In this document: positions 8,176-15,058 of the stretch, in pieces
How the letters are laid out: each line of letters starts with the position of its first letter
How positions within the stretch are numbered: the first letter of the stretch is position 1
Assembly (NCBI GenBank): GCA_001303705.1
Contig: LJUI01000031.1
Location: 1-25,018, forward strand
DNA length: 25,018 nucleotides
Direction: 5' to 3'
DNA from: a candidate division TA06 bacterium SM23_40
GTDB lineage: Bacteria; LJUI01; SM1-40
Notes under the pieces: generated by a model
Seen by the model: only the letters and a program-made list of their open reading frames with translations
The model's database searches: none
Told to the model about the DNA's origin: nothing
Translations under genes and position numbers: made by a program

Positions 8176-8692
8176 GAACATACGTAGCATCAAGAGTCCG
8201 GCATCTTTCGTTCCGCGGGGACGCTGAGAGGGGTGATGCTGCGTATTCTCGGTCTTGAAGATCACAGACTTACCTTGGTAGAGGATGCCGATACCCAGGT
8301 GAGCGGCTCGCCATGGAGTTGCTGGGGAGTGGAGGTCGATAGGGCAGTGTCAGCGGGTGACGAGGGCAATCCTGGTATGTCCCCTGGCGACCCGTTTCAT
8401 TTCAACTCTTGACTGATCCCACAAAAGTACGCTCTGGGACACCAACCCGGGGAGCCAGCGGTGGGCATAATCGGAGGTAGACCGTCTCGGATGAGCGGTC
8501 CTATCTCGTTCTATTTGTGGGGTGGTTGATCTCCGGCACGGTGTCGACAGCCCGTATCAGGTGGTGTTGGACAGGCGCGATGGGGGATAGCTGCAGGTGA
8601 GTGAGTGAGGCTCTCCGGGAGGTCGATCAGGGCTTGGTTGCGAATCTCGTGGCTGTCGAGCTGCCAGCGGCACTCGATGGTCTTTCATGTTG
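8048..8692. other. 645-bp non-coding stretch: inverted-repeat segment, L-X junction, stem-loop
   Basis: It holds, in order, the MITE-like inverted repeat (8047-8175), a stretch without recognisable signals, the L1-core-X2 junction repeat (8361-8546) and a stem-loop at 8656-8677 (TCGAG.TGCC / GGCACTCGA) just past the end of the minus-strand ATPase gene. No convincing coding sequence was seen on either strand. Confidence 0.6.
8361..8546 (+). repeat. L-core-X junction repeat (complete copy)
   Basis: The left half (8361-8458, L1) aligns without gaps to 10201-10298 with 82/98 identities. The right half (8446-8546, X2) aligns without gaps to the tRNA-Asn 3' flank 6155-6255 with 86/101 identities. 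The halves share the 13-bp core CCCGGGGAGCCAG. L1 contains a hairpin GCTCT-GGG, loop ACACCAA, CCC-gg-GGAGC (8431-8455). X2 contains the bulged hairpin 8474-8506. This is the pattern expected at the junction of two tandemly inserted elements. Confidence 0.85.
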
Positions 8693-9892
8693 TCAAAGTG
8701 TAAGCCACGAGTACACGAGCACCCCAGAACGCTTGAAAGACCGGTCACCGCCGTAGATGAGGGTGGCGCGAGTAGTTTCGTCTCCTGAGACTTTCCGCCA
8801 GTAGGTAAGGTTGTCGAAGAAGTCGGACGCCACTGTCTGGGCGGATTTGGTTTCTACCGGTATCAACTTGCTGCCCATTTCGATAATAACATTCACCTCG
8901 TGCCCTGCCGCATCGCGCCAGAAATAGAGGGGCGGCTGCTCTCCCCGGTGTGAGAAGTTCTTGTAGAGTTCAGAAACCACGAAACTCTCAAAGATTGCTC
9001 CCCGCTCGGCGCGGTGGTAAAGCTCCTCCGGGGATTGAACCTGGAGCAGGTAGCACAAAAGCCCCGTATCCAGGAAGTAGAGCTTAGGACTCTTTGTCAG
9101 CCGCTTGCCGAAGTTCCGGTGATGGGGCCGGAGTAGCGTGATGATGAAGCTGGCTTCGAGTACAGATAACCATCGCTTGGCAGTAGTGTGTGAAATGCCG
9201 CAGTCGGTGGCCAACCCTGAGAGGTTGAGCAGTTGTCCGCAGCGGCCGGCACAAAGCCGTACAAACCTGCCGAACGCCTCGATATTGCCGACGTTCAGGA
9301 CGTTCCGCACGTCCCGCTCGAGGTAGGTCTGGTAATAACTGGCCAGCCAGTCACGCGGGGAAAGGTGCTTATCGTGTATCCGTGGGTAGAAACCCGTGAA
9401 TACGGTATCCATTAAACCGGCTTTGGGCTGCTTGAGGTTCCTGGGCACAGTCTTGCCCAGGGTCTCGAGTGATATGGGCTTTCGGCCCTCGATCTCGGCC
9501 AGTGAGAACGGCAGCAGATGGAGCACCGCGCACCTGCCGGCAAGGGACTGCGAGATGTTCTGGAGAAGCAAGAAGTTCTGTGAACCCGTCAGGATGAACC
9601 TGCCCGTCCAGTCCCGATGCTCGTCAACGAGAACCTGGATATACGAGAACAGATCTGGTGCCCGTTGCACTTCGTCCAAGATGACCGGCCCATCGACCTG
9701 GCTGAGGAAGCCGCGCGGATCTTCCAGGGCGAACTGCCGCTGATCCGGTAGCTCAAGGGACAGGTAGTCGTAGTCCTTGAAAACGGCCTGGACCAGCGTG
9801 GTCTTGCCGGACTGTCGCGGCCCGGTGACTGTTGCCACCGGGAACTGCCTTGCGGCTTCTTTCAGTTTCTTGGCCAGGATTCGTTCTATCAT
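8693..9892 (-). CDS. AAA_14/DUF4143 family ATPase
   Basis: This 399-residue P-loop ATPase has an N-terminal AAA_14 domain and a C-terminal DUF4143 domain. Visible motifs are Walker A GPRQSGKTT (24-32), Walker B VILDE (70-74), sensor LTGSQN (101-106), and the YYQTYLERDV segment (186-195) typical of the family. The C-terminal part has the PD-(D/E)xK-like strand pattern, but the usual EVD reads HEVN (Asn334), followed by IPVETKS (Lys349), so any nuclease activity is doubtful. The role of this widespread, horizontally mobile family is unknown; toxin-antitoxin or defence links are only suggested. ATG 9892 is chosen for its GGAGG site; an upstream in-frame ATG at 9958 lies inside the promoter. It sits alone in inserted segment 2, opposite to its neighbours. 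Confidence 0.92.
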   Translation of the reverse strand: MIERILAKKLKEAARQFPVATVTGPRQSGKTTLVQAVFKDYDYLSLELPDQRQFALEDPRGFLSQVDGPVILDEVQRAPDLFSYIQVLVDEHRDWTGRFILTGSQNFLLLQNISQSLAGRCAVLHLLPFSLAEIEGRKPISLETLGKTVPRNLKQPKAGLMDTVFTGFYPRIHDKHLSPRDWLASYYQTYLERDVRNVLNVGNIEAFGRFVRLCAGRCGQLLNLSGLATDCGISHTTAKRWLSVLEASFIITLLRPHHRNFGKRLTKSPKLYFLDTGLLCYLLQVQSPEELYHRAERGAIFESFVVSELYKNFSHRGEQPPLYFWRDAAGHEVNVIIEMGSKLIPVETKSAQTVASDFFDNLTYWRKVSGDETTRATLIYGGDRSFKRSGVLVYSWLTL

Positions 9893-9913
9893 GCCTGCCT
9901 CCATCCAGATAGT

Positions 9914-9930
9914 TGAATATTCAATATTCA
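9914..9930. promoter_or_regulatory. Palindromic operator at the ATPase promoter
   Basis: TGAATATTCAATATTCA is a perfect palindrome with 8-bp arms around a central C. It abuts the -10 box and covers the expected transcription start. An AT-rich perfect dyad at this place in GC-rich DNA suggests repression of the ATPase gene, by itself or by another regulator; no repressor gene is adjacent. Confidence 0.6.
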
Positions 9931-9958
9931 CTTTACACGACCAGTGCCCGTCTGTCAA
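9930..9958 (-). promoter_or_regulatory. Strong sigma-70-type promoter for the DUF4143 ATPase
   Basis: On the minus strand: TTGACA (9958-9953), a 17-bp spacer, and TAAAGT (9935-9930). It is followed by a ~30-nt leader with GGAGG before ATG 9892. The perfect -35 and ideal spacing support it. Confidence 0.75.
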
Positions 9959-10200
9959 GCCATTTCTTCTGGCGCGGCGGAGCGCTGGCGGTCTCTAGTT
10001 GGCGCACGCGTCCAAGAATGAAGCTGCGAAAGAAAGCCGCCTATGGCATCGTTTCACCGGTATCGGAGTACAGACCGACTCGGTCATCCTGTCAAGAACA
10101 CTCCCCTGAACAGTAACTTGTACCTCCTAGCTGTCCGTCGTCAGCGACTGTGAAGGAAGAGAAATGAGATTAGATTCTCAGCGGCAGATCTATGCTGAGA

Positions 10201-10298
10201 GGAGGGTTATCCTCGTATGTCCCCTGGCGCATCGCTTCATCTCGATTCTTGACAGATCCCACAAGAGTACGCTCCGGGACATCAACCCGAGGAGCCAG
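10201..10298 (+). repeat. L repeat, copy 2, ending in the tRNA-Asn-like core
   Basis: It aligns ungapped to 8361-8458 (82/98). It ends in CCCGAGGAGCCAG, identical to the tRNA-Asn 3' end plus one base. It carries the hairpin GCTCC-GGG, loop ACATCAA, CCC-ga-GGAGC (10271-10295). Unlike copy 1, it is not followed by X but by unrelated sequence with a terminator, as expected for the outer right boundary of an insertion array. Confidence 0.88.
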
Positions 10299-10320
10299 TC
10301 TGATCCAGAGGCAGAACTTC

Positions 10321-10350
10321 ACGGGTGAATGGTTTCACCCGTTTCGTTTT
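10321..10350 (+). terminator. Rho-independent-type terminator
   Basis: ACGGGTGAA (10321-10329), loop TGGT, TTCACCCGT (10334-10342) is a perfect 9-bp stem followed by TTCGTTTT. No gene ends nearby on the plus strand. If the two segments upstream are insertions, this may be the original terminator of the tRNA-Asn transcript, displaced 4 kb. Confidence 0.65.
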
Positions 10351-10662
10351 CATGGTGATGGTGTAGTCCAGGACTCCGTGAGATGGGTTGTACTCGATTC
10401 GTCTCGCGAGCCAGCGGTGTCCTTGGGTAGTTCCGACAATGTCCTTGACATCCTTCCTAAAGGCGTGTAGACTGACAGGGTAGGCGATGAGTTCCCGAGA
10501 TTTCTGCTGGCCACGGACTGGCAGAGGGCGCCCGGTGGCCTCGGGAATGGGCGTAGTTGTGCAACAGCTCAAGGGTGGGTTATTCGAGAGCGACACCGAG
10601 CGTCACAGTGAGGGGTCGTTCTTTTTTTTCTCGTTAGATCAACGAGAGGGAGGATACGAACA

Positions 10663-12606
10663 ATGAGGTGGAACTGGCAAGTAACGATAATATCTTCTGC
10701 CATGGTCAGCCTAGTGGCGACTTGCTCCGCAACTATCATCCACGTTCCGCAGGAGTATCCGACAATCCAAGCGGGCATCGATGCCGCTGTTGACCTGGAC
10801 ACAGTGCTCGTGGCTGATGGAATCTACACGGGCTACGGGAACCGGGATATCGACTTCTTTGGCAAGGATATTGTGGTGATGTCGAAGAACGGAGCAGAGA
10901 CGACGGTTATCGATTGTCAGGGGAGCCCCTCAGATCCCCACCGGGGAGTCGTGTTCCACAGTGGCGAGGATTCGAGCGCTGTGCTTCAGGGTTTCACGAT
11001 CAAGAACGGATGGGCCGAGTGCGGTGCTGGGATCCACTGCTATCACTCTTCCCCAACCATTGTCGACAACATAATCATAGATAATACCACACCGCCCTGC
11101 TTCTGGAACGACGGCGGCGGCATAATGAGCGTGGAGGCTTCTCCGACCATCGTGGGCAATGTGATCGCAGGGAATGTATCGGGCTGGGGGGGAGGCATCT
11201 CTTTTTTCTTCTCTACAGCGATCGTCGTCGATAATACCGTTGAGGGGAATGCATGTGGATGGTCCGGGGGCGGGATCTGGTGCGATCGCACTTCTGGCAT
11301 TATAGAGGGCAATGCGATGGTGGCCAATGCCTCCGAACTGGCTGGCGGAGGAATCATCTGTGACGGAGAGCCGACACCGACGATCAAGGACAATACCATT
11401 GTGGAGAATACTGCGGGCACGTACGGTGGCGGAATCTGTTTCAGTTCTCTAACGCCAATCACAGGCAATACTATTACGGGAAACACTGCCGTCTCAGGAG
11501 GCGGGATCTTCTGTCAGTCTTCTACCATCATTGAGAATAACGTCATCAGCGAGAACATGGCCTCGCTCTACGGCGGCGGCATCTACACGCGATTGTCCGA
11601 ACCACAGATCTTGCTGAACACGATTGTGGGGAATACGGTCGACTACTACGGGGGCGGGATTGCCTGCTGGGAATCGTCTGCGAATATCCAGGCCAACAGG
11701 ATTACCGGCAATGCCGCGACCTGGCACGGCGGAGGAATCTTTTGCCAACTGTCTTCGGTCACTATTGAGGACAACAGGATTGTGGGGAATAGCAGCGGGC
11801 TCGGCGCTGGCTATGGTGGAGGGATCTATTGCTGGGACTGCTCACCGGTCGTCAGTCGCAACACGCTCGCAGAGAATATGGGCGCGTGCGGCGCGGGGAT
11901 TGCCACCTGGGGAACTTCCTCTCCTATCGTCAGGAGCAATACGATTATTGCGAACGCAGCGATTCTGGGTGGTGCAATCTCCTGCTGGTCCCCTTCTTCG
12001 GCAAGCATAGTCAACTCCATTCTGTGGGCGGACAGCGCTGGCACCGGGCCGGAGATCTACTTGGAAGCGGGGAGCTCGATCGACGTCTCATACTCCGACA
12101 TTCAGGGTGGGTGGCCTGGTGAAGGCAATGTAGAAGCTGATCCGATATTCGTGCTGGCCGAGAGGCAAGACTACCGTCTGCTCTGGGGCTCGCCCTGCAT
12201 CGACGCTGGTCACCCGGATTCTCTTGATCCCGATGGCACCCGCAGCGATATGGGCGCGTTCTTCTTCAATCAGGACGACCACATGACATTCTACCTGACG
12301 CCTGATGTCATCGAAGTCACACCAGGCGGCGAGCTGGGGGTGACCTACACCCTCATCAACCGCTGGGCGCAGCCTGAGCCGTTCTGGGTGCATAGCGAGG
12401 CGACTCTGCCGAGCGGAGACACGTTGAGCGTGATGGGGCCCGACCAGTACACCTTGCCAGCCGATTTCACGGTGCAGCAGCACCTGGATCACAGCGTGCC
12501 TGTTGGTGCGCCGCTGGGTGTGTACCGGTATCAGTCTCGGATCGGAGTGGCGCCCTCCACGCTCTACGACGAGGATAGCTTCGAGTTCAAGGTGGTGGAG
12601 CCATAA
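10663..12606 (+). CDS. Secreted right-handed beta-helix repeat protein, paralogue 1
   Basis: This 647-residue exported protein has a signal peptide (about 1-23), then the IHVPQEYPTIQAGIDAA motif (26-42) that opens many NosD/pectate-lyase-like beta-helix proteins. A long run of 22-27-residue coils follows (about 85-460), of the form NTIxxNxAxxGGGIxCxxSSPTI. Nearly every coil places a Cys after GGGIx, which gives a possible Cys ladder along the helix face. A SILWADS strand and a YRLLWGSPCIDAG...RSDMGAF motif end the helix. A ~102-residue C-terminal beta domain starts at TPDVIEV. No YPNPF sorting motif is present. The start has a GGGAGG site. Carbohydrate binding, lyase or adhesive roles are possible; no catalytic site was identified. 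It lies 33 bp before its paralogue, so probably one transcript. Confidence 0.88.
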   Translation: MRWNWQVTIISSAMVSLVATCSATIIHVPQEYPTIQAGIDAAVDLDTVLVADGIYTGYGNRDIDFFGKDIVVMSKNGAETTVIDCQGSPSDPHRGVVFHSGEDSSAVLQGFTIKNGWAECGAGIHCYHSSPTIVDNIIIDNTTPPCFWNDGGGIMSVEASPTIVGNVIAGNVSGWGGGISFFFSTAIVVDNTVEGNACGWSGGGIWCDRTSGIIEGNAMVANASELAGGGIICDGEPTPTIKDNTIVENTAGTYGGGICFSSLTPITGNTITGNTAVSGGGIFCQSSTIIENNVISENMASLYGGGIYTRLSEPQILLNTIVGNTVDYYGGGIACWESSANIQANRITGNAATWHGGGIFCQLSSVTIEDNRIVGNSSGLGAGYGGGIYCWDCSPVVSRNTLAENMGACGAGIATWGTSSPIVRSNTIIANAAILGGAISCWSPSSASIVNSILWADSAGTGPEIYLEAGSSIDVSYSDIQGGWPGEGNVEADPIFVLAERQDYRLLWGSPCIDAGHPDSLDPDGTRSDMGAFFFNQDDHMTFYLTPDVIEVTPGGELGVTYTLINRWAQPEPFWVHSEATLPSGDTLSVMGPDQYTLPADFTVQQHLDHSVPVGAPLGVYRYQSRIGVAPSTLYDEDSFEFKVVEP

Positions 12607-12639
12607 TCTGGGCCACAGCCACGAGAGGAGGAGAGTGAA

Positions 12640-14571
12640 ATGAGGTGCGCATGGCACGTTGTGGCTGCATTTCTCGGTGTGATCAGCCTTGTGTCGGTCG
12701 CTCCAGCGACGGTCATTCATGTCCCACAGGAGTATCCGACCATCCAGGCGGGGGTCGATGCGGCGGTGGATGGCGACACGGTGCTCGTGGCTGACGGCAC
12801 CTACGTCGGGTACGGGAATCGAGATATCGATCCCGGGGGCAAGGCGATAGTTGTGATGTCTAAGAACGGAGCTGAGGCGACGATCGTCGACTGCCAGGGG
12901 ACCTCATCAGATCCGCATCGGGGGTTCCTGTTCCATTGCGGAGAGGACTCCAGCACGGTAGTCCGGGGATTCACGGTCAGGAACGGGTGGGCCCACTGTG
13001 GAGCCGGGATGGATTGCTACTACTCTTCTCCGACCATCGTCGGCAACGTGATCACGGGGAACACGACGCCGCTTTGTCTGTGGTATGAGGGCGGCGGCAT
13101 TTATTGCATCGAATCGTCGGCGATCATCGTCGGCAACACGATCACGGAGAACGCAGCAGGTTTTGGCGGTGGGGTGGCCTTCTCCTATCTGTCTCCGACC
13201 ATTGTGGATAATACCATAGCAGATAACACCGCTGCATGCGGGGGAGGTGGAGTCTATTGCTTCCGCGCCTCTGGTACGGTCGCGCGTAACGAGATCAGGG
13301 GGAATACTGGCGGTTGGGACGGGGGCGGTTTATACTGCGACTACGAGTCTTCTGTCGTAATCGAAGGCAATACCATCGTGGGGAACGTGTCCCCCCGGGG
13401 GGGTGGCATCTATTGCGGGCAGTGTTCGCCAGTCATCGTTTACAATAGTCTAACTGGAAATGAGGCTGTAGAGTACGGCGGGGGGATCTGTGTGTGGTCA
13501 TCCTCTCCGACCATCGAAGGCAATGCGTTTAAGGGGAATGCTGCCCAGCGAGGCGGAGGGATCGACTGCCTGTACTCGTTCGCGGCGATCATCGGAAACA
13601 CCGTGATAGAGAACAGTGCCGACTACGGCGGCGGAATCTCCTGCTGGGAATCCACGCCCACGATCGACTCCAATAGACTCGCCCGAAACATCGCCGTCTG
13701 GGATGGCGGCGGAATATTCTGCCATCAATCTCCGGCGATCATCGTGCGCAACTCGATACTGGAGAACGAGACGGACTACGGAGGAGGAATCTTCTGTTGG
13801 GACTCCTCTCCCAGCATACGTGGTAATACAGTCGCCTTGAATATCGCCACATCCGGGGCCGGCATCTGCTGTTGGGGGAGCTCTTCTCCCGCGATCTACG
13901 GCAATACTGTGTCACAGAATACCGGCATTCTGGGCGGCGGCATCTCCTGCTGGTCGTCCTCCTCGGCGGTCGTAGTCAATTCCATTCTGTGGGCGGACAG
14001 TGCCAGTACGGGGCCGGAGATCTACGTGGAGGAAGGAAGTTCCATGACCGTCGCGTACTCGGATGTGTGTGGCGGCTGGCCCGGCCAGGGGAACGTGGAC
14101 GCTGATCCTGCATTCGTCCTGGCCGAGAGCCAAGACTACCGTCTGCTCTGGGAATCGCCATGCATTGACGCAGGGTATCCTGATTCCCTTGACCCCGACG
14201 GCACACGGAGCGACATGGGGGCGCACTACTTCGACCAGGACGACTATCTTACGCTCTACCTGACGCCCGATGTCCTCGAGCTGGCACCTGGCGGCGAGTT
14301 AGGAGTCACGTACACTGTGATCAATCGCTGGGCACAGCCTGAACCATTCTGGGTACTGACGGAGGCGGTCTTGCCAAACGGAGATACGCTGAACGTCATG
14401 GGGCCGGACTCCTACACTCTGCCGGCGGATCTGACTGTGCAGCGTTACCTCACTCACCGGATCCCGCCGGGTGCAGCGCCTGGTGTCTACGGCTACCGAT
14501 CGAGAATCGGGGTGCCGCCCTCAACGCTCTACGATAAGGACAGCTTCGAGTTCTGGGTTGTGGAGCCGTAG
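12640..14571 (+). CDS. Secreted right-handed beta-helix repeat protein, paralogue 2
   Basis: A tandem duplicate of the preceding gene, 643 residues, with the same order: signal peptide (to about residue 23), IHVPQEYPTIQAGVDAA, about fourteen beta-helix coils with the GGGIxC pattern, the SILWADSASTGPEIYVEEGSS cap, and a ~102-residue C-terminal domain (542-643). I counted 78/102 identical residues between the two C-terminal domains; the coils are more divergent, as expected for repeats that gain, lose and shuffle. ATG 12640 follows GAGGAGGAG closely. Extracellular or outer-surface location is inferred from the signal peptide; the ligand or substrate is unknown. The 33-bp intergenic gap without terminator suggests co-transcription with paralogue 1. 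Confidence 0.88.
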   Translation: MRCAWHVVAAFLGVISLVSVAPATVIHVPQEYPTIQAGVDAAVDGDTVLVADGTYVGYGNRDIDPGGKAIVVMSKNGAEATIVDCQGTSSDPHRGFLFHCGEDSSTVVRGFTVRNGWAHCGAGMDCYYSSPTIVGNVITGNTTPLCLWYEGGGIYCIESSAIIVGNTITENAAGFGGGVAFSYLSPTIVDNTIADNTAACGGGGVYCFRASGTVARNEIRGNTGGWDGGGLYCDYESSVVIEGNTIVGNVSPRGGGIYCGQCSPVIVYNSLTGNEAVEYGGGICVWSSSPTIEGNAFKGNAAQRGGGIDCLYSFAAIIGNTVIENSADYGGGISCWESTPTIDSNRLARNIAVWDGGGIFCHQSPAIIVRNSILENETDYGGGIFCWDSSPSIRGNTVALNIATSGAGICCWGSSSPAIYGNTVSQNTGILGGGISCWSSSSAVVVNSILWADSASTGPEIYVEEGSSMTVAYSDVCGGWPGQGNVDADPAFVLAESQDYRLLWESPCIDAGYPDSLDPDGTRSDMGAHYFDQDDYLTLYLTPDVLELAPGGELGVTYTVINRWAQPEPFWVLTEAVLPNGDTLNVMGPDSYTLPADLTVQRYLTHRIPPGAAPGVYGYRSRIGVPPSTLYDKDSFEFWVVEP

Positions 14572-15058
14572 CGTCTGGGGCCGGCACCTCCAGGCAAGAG
14601 GGCCTTCGGGGGCGGACATTGCTACGCTTGCGGGATATACATAGGGGGGTGTTAACACCAATCTGATATGTCCGCAAATCATCGGAATAAGATGTCCACT
14701 TTTCATCGGCGTTGGGGCTACCCATGAAGCTGCCCCGGGCGCCCCAATCGGTGGGAGACGACGCCTATTGCCTTCAGTCTGGCGACCGGCACTGCCATAT
14801 TACGGCGGTCGCCGGTGGACTGTAGGCCATGATGTTGGGCGGATGCCTGCGAGATACAGCCGGCAGATGGCTATTACGGCGGGTCGACGGCCCGCCGTGC
14901 GATTTCGGTGGACAGATCAGGAGGGATAGTGTTATTATGTAACAAATGAACTCTTCACTCTGTGACATCTGGTATGCTGAATGGTACCGCCAGGGATTCC
15001 TCAACTGTTTACTGAATATTACGAGCGGCGGTTGGACAAGAGCAGTAAGGAGCTCAAT
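14572..15058. other. 487-bp intergenic region rich in palindromes, with promoter for the radical SAM gene
   Basis: Several nested dyads are visible. GCGGACAT/ATGTCCGC (14612-14619, 14668-14675) encloses the perfect palindrome GTGTTAACAC (14649-14658). Two CATCGG-ended direct repeats lie near 14666-14708. GGCGACCG/CGGTCGCC are separated by 17 nt near 14781-14813. ACGGCGGG/CCCGCCGT has a 7-nt loop (14876-14898). None has a T-tract. No gene was found. The density of dyads suggests a decayed insertion sequence or a structured RNA. Confidence 0.5.
14909..14938 (+). promoter_or_regulatory. Probable promoter for the radical SAM gene
   Basis: TGGACA (14909-14914, 5/6), an 18-bp spacer and TATTAT (14933-14938, 5/6), about 120 bp before the chosen start. 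Confidence 0.5.

Larger units (their letters stand above)
6168..8458 (+). mobile_element. Putative tRNA-Asn-inserted segment 1 (no integrase visible)
   Basis: The segment lies between the tRNA 3' end (6155-6167) and a near-identical 13-mer (8446-8458, one mismatch). Its left end is the X repeat and its right end is the L repeat; both recur in segment 2. It carries one gene (the propeller-like secreted protein) and long non-coding flanks. The architecture fits an element integrated at the tRNA 3' end. With no recombinase gene present, a passive (trans-mobilised) cassette or plain tandem duplication with cargo replacement are alternatives. Confidence 0.4.
8459..10298 (-). mobile_element. Putative tRNA-Asn-inserted segment 2 (no integrase visible)
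   Basis: This 1.84-kb segment is bounded by the core copies at 8446-8458 and 10286-10298; the latter is identical to the tRNA-Asn 3' end. It begins with X2 and ends with L2, the same end order as segment 1. Its single gene is an AAA/DUF4143 ATPase on the minus strand with its own promoter. No recombinase is present. Confidence concerns the interpretation as an inserted element; the repeats themselves are clear. Confidence 0.4.
9959..10662. other. 704-bp non-coding stretch: L2 repeat, terminator, leader of beta-helix gene
   Basis: It contains the L2 repeat (10201-10298), a terminator-like hairpin (10321-10350) and, close to the next gene, a T8 run with the small hairpin CTCGTT-AGATC-AACGAG (10632-10648) just before the ribosome site. 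A minus-strand frame at 10282-10596 is open but has no ribosome site or recognisable product. From 9959 to 10200 I see nothing I can support. Confidence 0.55.

Noticed and set aside
8440-8460. Second tRNA gene or tRNA pseudogene at the core copy
   Set aside because: Only the last 12-13 bases match a tRNA; no D-arm, anticodon arm or TTCRANY loop precedes them.
8361-8546. Integron attC site
   Set aside because: The junction is hairpin-rich between single-gene cassettes, but I cannot find the RYYYAAC/GTTRRRY core boxes and there is no integron integrase in view.
9893-9958. Longer start for the DUF4143 ATPase
   Set aside because: It would place the start codon inside the -35 box; ATG 9892 has a GGAGG site and the family N-terminus.
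10282-10596. 104-residue minus-strand frame
   Set aside because: No ribosome site and no family I recognise; it overlaps the L2 core and the terminator hairpin.
14981-15058. Longer start (ATG 14981) for the radical SAM protein
   Set aside because: No ribosome site; GTG 15059 has AAGGAG at 6-nt spacing and begins the conserved VRVLLVYP strand.
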